From Apostichopus parvimensis (taxonomy: Eukaryota > Echinodermata > Holothuroidea > Aspidochirotida > Stichopodidae): a stretch of DNA of 56,243 bases. The position numbers and the translations under genes are program-made. The notes below the pieces were generated by a model, which worked only from the letters and a program-made list of their open reading frames with translations, was not told the origin of the DNA and searched no databases. The stretch spans positions 5,152 through 61,394 of the forward strand of contig KN886330.1 in the NCBI GenBank assembly GCA_000934455.1. The letters run 5' to 3'. Shown here piece after piece: positions 25,353-45,936 of this stretch; position 1 is the stretch's first letter; each line of letters starts with the position of its first letter.

Positions 25353-28300
25353 AATCCAGAGGTCAATGGTTCATATCGCGTTCTAGCAAAAAGTTGTTTT
25401 GCTCAAATCAAATTATTCGTACTATAGTCAGGGGCGCACGCATAGCGTAGCAAGACTTCTTTGGGGGTCCAAACATACCTCCCAGATTATCGTAAATAGC
25501 ACTTTCGCAATGTAAGTTGCATCTAAAAATTCATAACTTTGAGATCTCATGTTTAAGAAATTTACACTTAGAAATTAGAAAAAAATAGAGAAAATTTGCG
25601 CCTTCCATATCTCAACCTTATGGGTACAGTGGAGTGCGCATGGGGGTGGGGAGGGGAAGGGTTGGTGGAGATCCAGGTAATGATTCAGTCGGATTCTCCT
25701 TTTCACAATCAGTGTAAACATCGCTTCTTCCTTCGAGAAGTAGAAAGAGGAGAAAGAGCAACTAAAATCCGGTGAAATTTTACTAAGAAAGTGTAATATT
25801 ATCATTCTTATTATAACAGTATAGATACACACATAACTGAAAACAGTAACTTGAGCTGAAGACCAAATCAACGTGCATCTAAACTTGTGTATTATCTATA
25901 TCATCTAACTGAACATTATTTATTATTGAGTCCCATTGTATAAAGGAACTTGGCTTATATAATTACATTCATTACAACTTAATTGGTACAAATTTAACTT
26001 ATAATAAACAAACTAACCATTCCACCTGAAATCAGGAAAAAGACCTTTCACCACATGATGGGCTAATCGACACACAAAAAAATGACACCTCCAAAGGGAA
26101 ATTTATGAAAAATACATTTCGTGGGTTATAGCAGGTTCTTCATTAGAGATAGAATGATTACTAATTGTTGATATCTTTATTAGTCCACAACGATTTAAAG
26201 TCGAATTCAGGGACATCTTTTCTCTTTATAAACTTTTTACTGACAGAAAAGTAACAACTCAGAGATTTCAAATTTGCTGGTTTCATGAGATGTCACCTAC
26301 GCAAGCAAATAGGCAAAATTTGGCTGTCCTCTTTATATTTTTTCCGAGGCTGGAAGGGTTACGGTTAAGGTTTCCCTCAGAACAATGCCATCACTATTTT
26401 GTAGTTTCATGATGGGCTCGATTCCTCATGAGAACATTTTTCAAATGACACTTGTTTTCCAACTTGAACAAACTATCGATGTTAGTTGTTTTATTTTATT
26501 CTGGCCTTTTTATTGGCTCTATTTTTATTTCAAACACTCTTATTTAAATGCTTTCTGTGTGAAATTCCTCAACCATATATATGTTGATAGCTATAAAGAA
26601 AAAAAGGTTGATGTGTAGTTCGGGGGGGGGGGTGAGGGAGCAATGGGAGCGACCGCTTCTCCCCCCCCCCTCCTCCTTTGCGTACCCCGAAAAATAAAAT
26701 TAACTAAAAGCAGGAAATATCATTAAAGCCCTCTTTTCAGGTTGAAGGACGCTAAGCGATCCTTCTCAATCTTTCCCCTGGAAGTTCGTCTGCTACGTAA
26801 TACAATACTCTTATTATTGTTGATTTTCTGCAACGTTTTGGGCGAAAAGTTCCTTTGTACATTATGGCGCTCTGTAAAGTGTAATAAATCTCCCTTTGTG
26901 AGAAATGCCCCTTTAAATTTCTGCTCCCCCCTCTTCAAAGTTCTGGCTACGTCCCTGCTAGAAGGAAATTGCATAAAATCAACCAATAAAATTACCAGGG
27001 AAAACAGTATCATTTCAAAAATGTCAAGCTGTTGTTATTAATGCCAGGAACTCATATCAGCCAAAAAAAATTTTTTACACTCAATATAACCAAAAAAGTA
27101 AAAGTAAAGAGTCCAAATAATTTGTTGTAGGCTTATGTAGTCATAGTCTTTTGTTATGTAATAAATGAAGCAATTTGTTAATACAGTTGCTGCTATGGTT
27201 ACAAGCATGAATGCAGAAAGTACCTAATTAAGACCGATGGGATGTAAAACTTGACCTGAACTGAATACATAAACATTAATATCACGCTCACTTCAGAGTA
27301 CAATGGCACGTATGCACACTGATAGTAATACATTTATTATTAAAAAAACACATTTATGTTAGCTGCTCTGTCACAACAGTATAGAACCAAGTAAATAATG
27401 AATGAAAATATGTACAAACTCTTATGGAAATGAAATATCATTGTTTCACAAATTTATCGATCATTTTGGCCTTCCATGGCCAAGACACTCTTGTTACATT
27501 AGTCACGAATTGGTATGGTGATGTGCCAAGCCAATTTGTTTGTAGAATCACAAACAAGTGCACCTTCTTTTTCATCACATTAGATCTTTGCTCTTATTTT
27601 GATTATTCTTTGTTTTTCACTTTTCCAAGTCCCATTGCTTCACGGTGATATCTGATAAGATGTGGTATGCCTGGTTAATATATTACCTAATCTGTATACA
27701 CAGCTGTGATACATGATGTGACATACTTTACATGGTTTACATATTTGAATGAACCGTGGTTTCTTTTATATCAAAGTGAATTAATCATGCTATCCCATGT
27801 CAATCTTTACTGGCATTTTCCTCTTTGGTGGGTTTTCGATATCCTCCTCTGCCTTCCCCGTCATGGTTATGTATCACATTTCCGTAAAAAGCCTGTCTGG
27901 AAAACACATCGAACGTTACCACTGTTTGTTTGGTTTATATTTCTGGACCATGGTTACAGTACCACTGGTATTTATTATATTAATTTTACACTAAAGTGAA
28001 TCATGCTTCCCCACGTCAACTTTTAATGGCCTCCCCTTTGGTGTACTCATTTTCCTATCTTCCTCTGCCTTCACCTTCATGGTTAAATATACACCATGGT
28101 TCCATAGCCTGTCTGGAGAATACAGCTGACAGAAACACGGTTTGGTTGATTTATGATTTGGGGAAACCGTGGTTCCCATAAACATTTGTCCTTTCCTTCT
28201 CTGGAATCGTTTCTTCATTCTCACATGCAACAATTGCTTCATACTATCTGACTTTCTGATGTGATACGCTTTTGTCTTGTTTATATATCTGACAGTACCA

Positions 28301-28476
28301 CAGTTTGTTTGATTTATATTTCTGGACCATGGTTCCAAGACCAACTGGTCCTTTTCTTCTCTCTGGTATTCTTTTTCTTCATGCTCAAATGCCATATTGC
28401 TTCATGATGATATCCGATGTGAGACATTCTTTGTCTCATTTATATTTCTCACAGAACCACGGTTCTCGTGTCATCC
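25353..28476. other. Gene-poor region downstream of RAB5IF
   Basis: No supported exon. It contains CAGGGGCGCACGCA-type repeat ends near 25431, paired poly-G and poly-C runs at about 26622-26671, and the decayed array listed separately. Confidence 0.45.
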
Positions 28477-28480
28477 TTTA
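27740..28480. repeat. Decayed tandem array with GAACC(A/G)TGGTT cores
   Basis: Blocks such as AAAGTGAATCATGC, CCTCTGCCTTC, TTTATATTTCTGGACCATGG and TTGCTTCATGATGATATC recur with a spacing of roughly 220 bp and heavy divergence. The last copies overlap the likely 3' UTR of RAB5IF. Confidence 0.6.
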
Positions 28481-28482
28481 TT
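28477..28482 (-). terminator. RAB5IF: Possible poly(A) signal of RAB5IF
   Basis: Minus-strand AATAAA about 90 bases after the RAB5IF stop codon. Confidence 0.4.
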
Positions 28483-28572
28483 GCTTGGCGGCTTCTCTCA
28501 AATATTCTTATGTCCATTCGCGGTTACAGTCAGTGTTTGGTTTGCTTCGAGTCTGTTCACAGCTTCTTTGTG

Positions 28573-31500
28573 TCAATCAAAGTAAAGTGCAGAGTATATG
28601 ATAATCCAAACCACCTGGTAAAATGAAACAGAATCACACCTTGACTTCACATATAGAATAAAAGTTAAACCATGGATGATCAAAAGTTATCAGTCATAAC
28701 CCTTCACCTAATAGTCCACAGATATTATGTAAGTCTATTTCTCTCTCTTCTAAGAAATTGTTGAATCAGTTATAGCTTTTAAATTCTAGTTTCTTGGGCA
28801 TGGCAGTATAGGTAATCATCTTTCAGAAAACAACTTATCTGGTTAGTATCATATATAAACAAAATGCTATGCAATAGGGGCTACACATATGAAAACAAGA
28901 GGTATTAGCACTTTTTGTACACTGATTCAAAGTACTTAAGTATTTCACGAAAAACAAAAAGCATAAACTTCAAAAGTGCTACGTAAAAAATAGAACACTG
29001 AAATTATTCCCTGACTTGAACAAAATACTTGAAATGACCATAGCATCATTGGTCCTTGGTGCTAATGGAAACAACACCCCCCCCCCCTCCCAAATCCCCA
29101 AAAGCAGCCAGAAAGAATTTACTGTATAAAGAGACATGACTTCTGTAAGCAGGAAGTTCCATAACAACTCCCTGCTGTAAGGTAGTTAAGTGCATACCCC
29201 TACAGTAGCACTGGCAGTGCACAGTTTTGAGGATTTATTCTGATTGTTTCCATGGACAACCAGGGCTTGTGGTATGGTTGTCCAAACAGCAAACTCTGAT
29301 GCAATTTTGGTGAACTAGAGTAACAGATGGTGCATTCATTTCTACAAAACTTATTCTTAATGGTCAAGTATGGGTGTAAACAAATTTCTGCAAGTCAATG
29401 AAGGATGTAGCGTTAAAGTTATGAATATCCCGAATGAAGAACTAAAAAGTAAACTTTTCATTACTTTATCTTGATCCTTTAACTAACACAACACATTCCT
29501 GAATCTATCGCAGAAGGAGAGTTTAAAATACGATACTCACCATAAATAACGCAAACGAAGACATGAAACCTTCTTTGGTTAGCTCCCAAAGTCCACCGAA
29601 ATCTTCTTCGTCAACTTGTTGGAATGATGTGAAATATATGTAAAGGACACCAGCATTGATTGCACAAAATCTGCCACAAGGAAGGAAATACGACAAATTA
29701 AAAAATAATTTGAAATACAATCGGGGTATAAAGTGGATGAGAAAGAAAGAATTTCTTGTAAAACATATCTTCTCCAATAACAGGCTTTTCTGTCTCCTCT
29801 GGCATTCAATAATATTTGCTGTCATCATTCCCTTATATAATTATAGTCCAAAACAGGTCATTTCACTGCAGGTTGGTTATCCACATACAGGGTAGGATCC
29901 AAAGAGTTCATGCACCTCCTCCTCCCCCCCCCCCCCTATTAGCTACAGACATAACACTGTTCAAAGCAAGGTGCATAGTGGAAAACTTTAAGCAAGATTC
30001 ACATATAGCCATTTCTTGCTTTTTTCTTTTCTGTATGCTATTGCACTGCTACTAGAGAGTTTGATATCTACCACTACAGGTCTCCTGGGCCCAATCATTC
30101 CAAATATTCTGGATGTACCACTGATATAGTATAACATAGACCTGTTAAAAAGTGAGTCTTTCCATTAAAATCAGTATTGAGCCAGTGGTTAAAGAATAAA
30201 GGTTATCAATGAGTCTCTATGATTCTATAGTTTCTTACAATCGTCAAACTCACAACTGACACCAAAAGAACCACAAGCAACTGAGTGTGTTTGTAACATA
30301 ACTTCTGATGCCATATGCTGTTATTATTATAATTACATTATTTAGCTCAATCAGGTCCTTGCAAATCATAGGAAGGACTCTGTTATCTATAAAACAGACT
30401 TAAATACTCAAAGTTGACCTGCCAAACATTCATATCAGACGAACCAAGCCTTTTCTAATTTTGAATATAAGGATCAGGTTAATAATATTATTACCATTCA
30501 CAAGTAAGAATAATGTCCATAGAACTACAGGAATATGAATTTAGGAGAACTTTTTCATAAGAATCTACTACATATTGGCAGTAAACTTAGGTATGCTCAG
30601 GGACATTAATGTCAAGTTGGGCCCAGTGACAATTATGTCACAGGGCACCCCTTTAAAGTCATCCTTATTTCTCAAGTACATTATGAAAATTATAGTAAAT
30701 TATTCTTCACCCTCTATATCCTTAGGCCTCCAATTTCCTCAGGCCAGCAATTGCCCTCTGTCCACCAGCACCTCTGCCCCCCCCTCCACATGTCAGACCA
30801 AGGGACTAAGAGAAGTGGAATATTGTTGTGAAATTCTACTGACTACCTTAATAATGGAGTGACAGACAAAACTGTAAGTTGCCAAGTTTCACATTTTCAG
30901 CAAATGTATTATGAAGTAATCTGTAACTGGGTCATCTTGATATAAAAACTGCTATGTCATTGAAGATCAAAACAAGAATCATTGTTTGTTTGTCTCTCTG
31001 TCTGTCCATCTGATATACTTACAAGGCTAGTCCAATGAACCCTTTCAGCGGCACGATTCCCCAGACTATTCCCAGCAATATCCCTATAACCTGACGAGTC
31101 CAGTAAATTACATCCAAGAACTCGTCCTGGAAGAGAGAGAGATACGAAGCGTGAATCACAATATTTGCTAAAATCATTCAATGATGCTAATTTAAACAAT
31201 ACTGTAATGACAGAACACCATTCTATCTTAGCCAAAGATGGAGCTTCTTGATTAGTTTTCTAGTTTGGGGCTCTAGAAACACTTTGTAGGGCCTGATGAA
31301 AATCACAATCGCACCACACCTATTTAATACTGTACACCTCAGCAACGTGCAGGGTAGTCTAGAAGGGTGTGTGTGGCAGATTTGGCTTGCTTACAAGTGA
31401 CAGTTCTGAGAACTTCTGTACGTTGGAGATGGCTAGAAAAATAATTTCTAAATTTTGATTATTAAAATTTGACATTTTACCAAGTTAGAAACAATCCTGA

Positions 31501-32141
31501 TGACCTTTAACCAGTTGTAATGCTCTTTCAAGGAAATGTTCTAACAATGTACTTCACAAGATGAGATTGCTGAAGTACAACAGTTTCAATCTTCATACAC
31601 AGCTTGTGGTATTGTAATAATCAGTTTCACAGGGGTACTCAAAATGGTTCGTAATGCCAGACTTGAAGTACTCGAGTACTGAATTACATTTCTTGCTGTA
31701 CTTGTACTCATAGGTTTTGTACTGATGAATCATTGTCAACGAAAGTGAATATCATGTACTGTACATCAACTCATGCCCTGTACTCGCAATCATACAAGTA
31801 CTCCGGACCTTGTTGTACTCGAACACTTTACTTACAAATCTGGTTAATACGGTGCATCCTACATGACATAGAGCCCAATATCCTGCTTACTTTAATAACA
31901 AAGTTCTGTCAATTTTTTTTATCTTGATCTTTGCTTTGTTAGTTTTAGTTGAACTTGTATTCAACTTTCTGGCTTCTAGCTCCAACTTTTGGATAAGAAT
32001 GAAAAACTTGGTGTAACGGGAAACTACCTTTTCAGGCCATGATGATTTCGCTGTGAGAGCTCTTTTCCAAATGCTTAGTGGTAGACTGCCCTCCCTTTCT
32101 TCCTCCTTGTTACTTCTGTTGGTCGTTCGTTTCGATGCCAT
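28573..32141 (-). CDS. RAB5IF: RAB5IF / C20orf24 (OPTI, RCAF1), complete, 4 coding exons
   Basis: Small membrane protein known in human as C20orf24/RAB5IF, reported as a partner of TMCO1 in the ER multipass translocon (OPTI) and as a respirasome assembly factor (RCAF1). Exons 32141-32028, 31126-31023, 29670-29541 and 28614-28573 join in phase to 129 residues, the human length. Conserved blocks are DEFLDVIYWTRQVIGILLG, VPLKGFIGLALFCAINAGVL, the acidic VDEEDFGG, and LTKEGFMSSFALFM followed by VVWIIIYSALYFD at the C-terminus. Hydrophobic segments lie at about residues 49-65, 70-90 and 109-127; the N-terminus (MASKRTTNRSNKEEEREG) is charged and variable. A CATGCTAG acceptor immediately precedes G-ATG, so a 5' non-coding exon further upstream is likely, but I could not place its donor. 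Confidence 0.94.
31636..31825. repeat. GTACTCG-rich patch with a 14-bp palindrome
   Basis: AGTACTCGAGTACT at 31667-31680 is a perfect palindrome. GTACTC, GTACTTG and TGTACT recur about seven times in the next 150 bases. It lies in RAB5IF intron 1 and is probably part of a dispersed repeat. Confidence 0.5.
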
Positions 32142-34116
32142 CCTAGCATGAAAAATTTGGAAAAAAAAGAAGAAGTGTAATCGGAAAATGTTCAATGCTA
32201 TTCAATGGGTTGGCACCATTCAGCTTTGTCCCTTTCGGTGGCAAAAATAGAATAGTACCTTCTGCTGGTCAAATCAATCACCATTTGTAAGAATAGATGG
32301 ATAATCCAGTATTTATCCATCTGGAGCTGTAATCCATTCATATGTGGCAACTGCAAGTTACAGTAGGCTAACTCACTTCATGTTTTTACTATATACCAAC
32401 ACCTGAATTCTGTACTGGAAAAATTTCAACCTCCCTCCTTAAAAATATATATGAAAGAAGCCCCAAAGTGAGAAATGTAAGTGCCAATGGAATTATACGT
32501 CCATTAGATGGCAGTATCGAATGCTTCCGGAGTACAGAAGACACACTATGTATCGTTACTTTGAGTAAAAAACCATATTGAACAATATAACTTTACTGAG
32601 AGATGCTTCAGACTACTGGAAGTTGCTGTGATGTGCAAAACTGCCATCAAATTTTGAGTTTTTTTAATGCAAGTTTAATGTAAAAAGCCTTAATGAAAAA
32701 GGGTCTAAATTGCAATTTAACAGAATATGCAAAAAATTGGTCTAGATTTTTTTACTGGAGGTGGACTGTGAAGTGGAGTTTAATACTGCTACTAGCCAAT
32801 GATCAGTTCCACTTAACAAAAGGGGTCCGAGCTAGGCCGTTCATTCGTTTACATGTGATATTGATAGTTATTAAAACTGACAATTGCTTTAGGCTTTTAA
32901 TCATCTATAGGCAGTTTTACAGTTCAAATCTTCTTAAACTAACCGCGACCTTAAGTTACAGGGTCAGCCGTGGGGTTCTTAAACTGCAAAATGGTTTTGG
33001 TCCAACTTCCATTTCTGTTCAATAAATAAAAGTAGTGCTGATAAAATGCAAAATTTATATTATGAAACTATGATGCCATCTTGCATTATAACTGTGTTGT
33101 TTTATTAGCAAAATAGATTGCATGTCACTGTCTTGGCTACCTCTAAAGCATTGATAATATTCATTTGTATTCACATCCTGTTTTCAATGAGATATATATT
33201 GGACCACTTGCTTCATTTAATTTGCCTAGTCAACTTCATGTGTCTGCTAAAATAAATTTGGTGCCATGTTTGGGGTTTTAAATCCGTATTTAGAGTTGTG
33301 TACTACAGTATGTTTTGGGGTTGGATCTGTTTGCATTTCACTGAAATCACACATGAATAATTAGTGCAGATTTAAGTCCTGCATTACTTTCAATTAACAG
33401 AACATGTGGAAGGGAGGTAGGCCTAGTATGAGTGCATTCCTGTCACTGCCAAGAACCACCTTACTATTGCATCTTTAGCACAAAAATGTAGTGCCAGCAA
33501 TAAAATTTGACACATTCTATCCATCATACTATTCATGTGTGCATCTGCCATCGGTGAAATTAAATAAATGAATAGTTGGTCGAAATTTACCACCAGATAC
33601 ATTAAAATACCACATAGGCTGTCTTAATTAAAAACATCATAAACTAGCCTAGGCCCTAAGTGGTTTCACAGATTATAACCCTGTTAGAAAATACAAGAAC
33701 GATAAACTTAATACTTTCTCTGGGTGCTAAAGAACGAGGTCAGTACTACTAGTGGTCAGGCTAGATGAATGCCCACGTTAGAATAGAAATAGACCTAACC
33801 ATCGAAATTTAACTAGTTCAATTTCTATGGGCCTAACGGAGTAACGCCTAACGTAAATGTAATTAAGTTCATGCCAGCAATGAGCGTTAAACGTCTGGTC
33901 AATTGCACAGGCTAGGCCTACTTCTTTCACTTCAAAGCAAAATCTCTATGCATAATCAAACGACTAAACATGGATTTGAACCTTTCTTGGTCTTCAAGTT
34001 CTGCTTCCAAATTCGAAAGAGAAGGTGTAAACTATGTTTTTTAACACTTAAAGAAGCTAGAAGTTCACGTGTAGTTTAGTTGCTATTTCTATCGTGTCGT
34101 TGGTCAGTTTCGCGAA

Positions 34117-34881
34117 ATGGCGGAGGTAGTAGTGAACCAAACGAAAGCCTCTGGCGCCACTGGAAGGGGTGTGAGTGACACTATTTTCATATTTAGGCTT
34201 TAAATTTTTTATTAGGTGTACACGTAACGCTGTGCTGTTAAATACTTTAAATATTTGTCTGGTTGGAAGAGAGAGAATGAGAGGGTTAGGGGTATGGCCA
34301 TCAATACTTTGGTTAATAAAACACAAGAACGGAGATAACGAAAATGTATTGCAGGTTTCCGCAGTTTCAGAATACTTCTTTCACAAATACCGGTCATAGG
34401 TTTCTACTTACAATCAATACTCCAGTATGAAAATTCGACTGTTCTCTGGACCCTAGCATTACTATACATTCAAGAGAAACTTCATTCTTGTTTATTTTTT
34501 ACTTCAAAATCGCTACGAAAGCACAAGTACATCTGAAAATGCAGCAGCAGCTTCCGGTTGTTTTAGTCCTTAACACAAAACACTGCAGTGTGAGAACAAG
34601 AAATATCTGACAATGCTGAAGCTTGAGGGGGGGGGGGGGAGGTATTATGCCTGTATGGTGTCCCTGGGCCTCAGAGAATGCCCTTTGAAACTCCTTCACT
34701 TCCAGACAATAACAGAGAACACAGTCGCAAATACCTATCAATGACTCAAAGATATAAGAAAAGAAAAACAGATAAGGAAATCGACCCTTTCCTGAACTGC
34801 TATTCGGTCCCGAAATCGATCTACACCCCCATTAAAAGGACATCCTGGTCTGCATCAAAATTTTGCGATGAGCTTGCATAG
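34117..34881 (+). CDS. Possible small two-exon gene, unrecognised
   Basis: Candidate exon 1 (34117-34170) reads MAEVVVNQTKASGATGRG and ends at a strong GTGAGT donor. Candidate exon 2 (34675-34881) follows a CCTCAG acceptor in the same phase and starts RMPFETPSLPDNNREHSRKY. It is basic in the middle (RYKKRKTDKE) and ends WSASKFCDELA before TAG. The join gives 86 residues, hydrophilic, with no signal or membrane segment. An AATAAA lies at 34965. The start context GCGAAATGGCGG also resembles a YY1 promoter site, so exon 1 could just be promoter DNA of the divergent RAB5IF gene. I recognise no family. Missing internal exons are possible. The support is splice grammar, phase and the poly(A) signal only. 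Confidence 0.35.
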
Positions 34882-34964
34882 GATTTGGATACAGGAATTT
34901 TTATCTTCTACGCCGTGCAATTATTTTTCTCAATTGATCATGCTGTGTGCCTGCTGTGTGCCTA

Positions 34965-34970
34965 AATAAA
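34965..34970 (+). terminator. Possible poly(A) signal after the small gene
   Basis: AATAAA about 85 bases after the TAG of the candidate small gene. Confidence 0.35.
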
Positions 34971-37483
34971 GATAAGGCACATCCTAACCATGGTATAACA
35001 ATTAAACATAATATTGAGGGCCTGACCCTAGACAATGCAACAAATTACTAAGAACCCGAAACTGCTCAAACAAAATTCCATTCTCATATTATGGGCTTTA
35101 TGGGGATTCGGTGTGCCCAAGCTTTCTAACTATTGGATAATTATAACGCAGTTTGCCAACTATGCAAGTGATGTAGTAAAAACGTTAATTTTCAGATTTT
35201 TGCCTTTTTGACGAAGTAATGCATCACGCCAAAATATCAATTTTCAGATTTTCGTTATTTTGATGAGTTTGTATTGGTCGACAAAATGTCAGTTTTCAAA
35301 ATTTGTCATTTGACGAATTGTTGCATCTCATCAAAACATTCATTGACATGTTCGTTCTACGCTTCCGTAAGTTTGAGTTTTACGTTCTGATGTTTTCTCT
35401 TCTATATGTAATGGCTTTCGACAGAACAGAAATTAAGCTCTTTCGTACAATATTAAAAATAGACAGAATTGCTTTTAAAAATACAACAATACTTAATAAG
35501 ACCGATTTGCAAACCAGATCAAACTATCGAATTCTTTATTGTTTTTACCCCATTTCTCTCTTTGTAGAATATTTTGAAATCTTCTGTTTTCATGCCAACT
35601 GGCCGCTATTGCTTCAAAATACGCCCCTGTTATTTTCATCAAGACTGTAATAGATTCAAATACGGTGGTTTTTCAAATATGGCGATTTCAGATGGGTCCG
35701 TTTTATGCTGTTAATTTAAACGTTGTCGTTATCAATTATGAACAGATCGTAGGCTCATCATTTATTATTACTACGTTGCTGTCAACATTTGTCCTTTTTT
35801 CGCGTTCAATAACAGTGAGAAGGAAAGGGTGACACACGAATGCATTTTCTCTTCATGAGAACCATTACTAATAGTTTGTAAGCCTCTGTTTCTTTAAATC
35901 TATGGAACGCTATATGAATCTGTAAAATCTACTTTCGACATATCCAACCGAAGATGAGAAATTAGGAGGGTTTGGGTGGGTCGTGTAAAGTTTGTAGATA
36001 TGAAACTGTTTTGGTTCAATGTAAGTTCCTCATAATTGGAGCAATATTGTTTGAGAGTGAGAACCTTCTTTACATGTTTATGACTTCCTTAATCTTCAAC
36101 CTGCAAGTCATTCCAAAATAAACAGAACAGAAATATGAGTTTGATAATAATTTGTATTCTCAATTGCATAAATATACTTAAGTGAAACCTCAGACAGCGG
36201 GCCTGGTTACATTTTTTCCCCTGCTTCACATTGATAGCAGACACGATGCGCAGACTCTTATACCTTTACCGTTACATTGCAAGGAAGTTTTCTTTTCATT
36301 TTGATCATGCTGTATTATTTCATTGCAATAAAAACTTTCAACAACTGCTGATACATGGATGATAAACAATTGTTTCGTTCCTATCTTTTTTTTTTAAATT
36401 TATTGTAAGGGGTGCATGATAGGTTAGAATGCAAAAGAAGAAGAAGAAAGCAAGTTAAAAAAGAAAGATCTAAAAGATCTAGAAGTTAAATTAAACAAAT
36501 ATTAATGCTATATCTAACTGTAGGCAATTTAGGCATTTAATGTAGTTAGTGGGTAAAAAATATGTGCAGTGAGCACAAGGGGGTGGTGGGAGAGGGAGGA
36601 AGGGAGGGGGATAAGTGGGAGGTGTTGAGGAATAATATCCTTTAAGGTTGGTTTCTAACAGAAAAGAAAACCACCAAATCACAGACAAAACCAAAGTGAT
36701 ATTTATCCCTCTCAAATTAACACACGCTATTGAAATACCTTTGTAAAACCTCATGTCACAGGTTTGTAAATGATGGACATGACATGCATCAACTGACTGT
36801 AACCTATTTAAAACCAAACAACATCCCTGATGAAAAAAAGTTCCCACATTATGCTTCATCGGAGTCCTAACTCTAAATCTACAGCAAGAATAGTACCTTC
36901 ACTTATGCATGAATTAAAGAATTTCCTTCATAATTTCAAACAAGCCATCCCTTCTGTTGGCAATCAAAATGAGCTACAAACATTTCAAGCTTCAAACTTT
37001 TTTAGCTACAAATGTTAGCTACAATTTTATTTCTCTAAATAAGGTACATACTGGAAATATTTATCAGCACTTTGCCCATATCTGTCACTGCTATTTTCTA
37101 TTCTTTATATATCCTTACTTTGGTAGGAATGTTGTTATCTACCCATCTTTGTCCAATCTTAGCGCCCACGTCAGAGTAATTCTGGAACTGTCACTGCTTA
37201 GTAATATTTGGCCTAAATCCCTTTTTTCAGGTCAGATTACGATTTATTGCTCCAAATTAACTTACAAGATTCATGATACAGCCCATCTCTTGGATAGCAA
37301 AGGTAAACACTTGCCATTTCCCACAAAATTACAGCAGCTTTAATCACAGGACAGGTTATTGACAAAGCCTGTTAGACTTCTTGCATTCTCAAAAAGCAAA
37401 AATAAAAAAATACAAATCTCTCATAACCTCATGACATTCTTATTTTAGCATGTTATCTTTGTTCTAATCTCTGTCTGGAGACT
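34971..37483. other. Intergenic region before DPM1
   Basis: No supported exon on either strand. A three-copy degenerate repeat is at 35178-35336. A minus-strand AATAAA at 37243-37248 is a plausible DPM1 poly(A) signal, about 240 bases after its stop. Confidence 0.45.
35178..35336. repeat. Three degenerate copies of a ~53-bp unit
   Basis: Each copy has AAAA, then TCAATTTTCAGATTTT, then a GACGAA/GATGAG block and a CATC-type end. It is an old local tandem expansion. Confidence 0.55.

Positions 37484-45936
<8,453 letters not shown>

Noticed and set aside
24445-25427. Overlapping frames with repeats such as ANYSSFSRCPKNSQHI
   Set aside because: They are translations of the 85-bp satellite and cross an assembly gap; no start context, splice signals or known domain.
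26723-27041. Antisense pair of ~97-residue frames
   Set aside because: Both strands are open over the same stretch, near poly-G/poly-C repeat DNA; no recognisable motif and no splice support.
27991-28395. 134-residue minus-strand frame
   Set aside because: It lies in the decayed tandem array downstream of RAB5IF, without family features or splice structure.
36957-37343. 128-residue plus-strand frame
   Set aside because: Composition is that of AT-rich non-coding DNA, and it overlaps the likely DPM1 3' UTR on the other strand.
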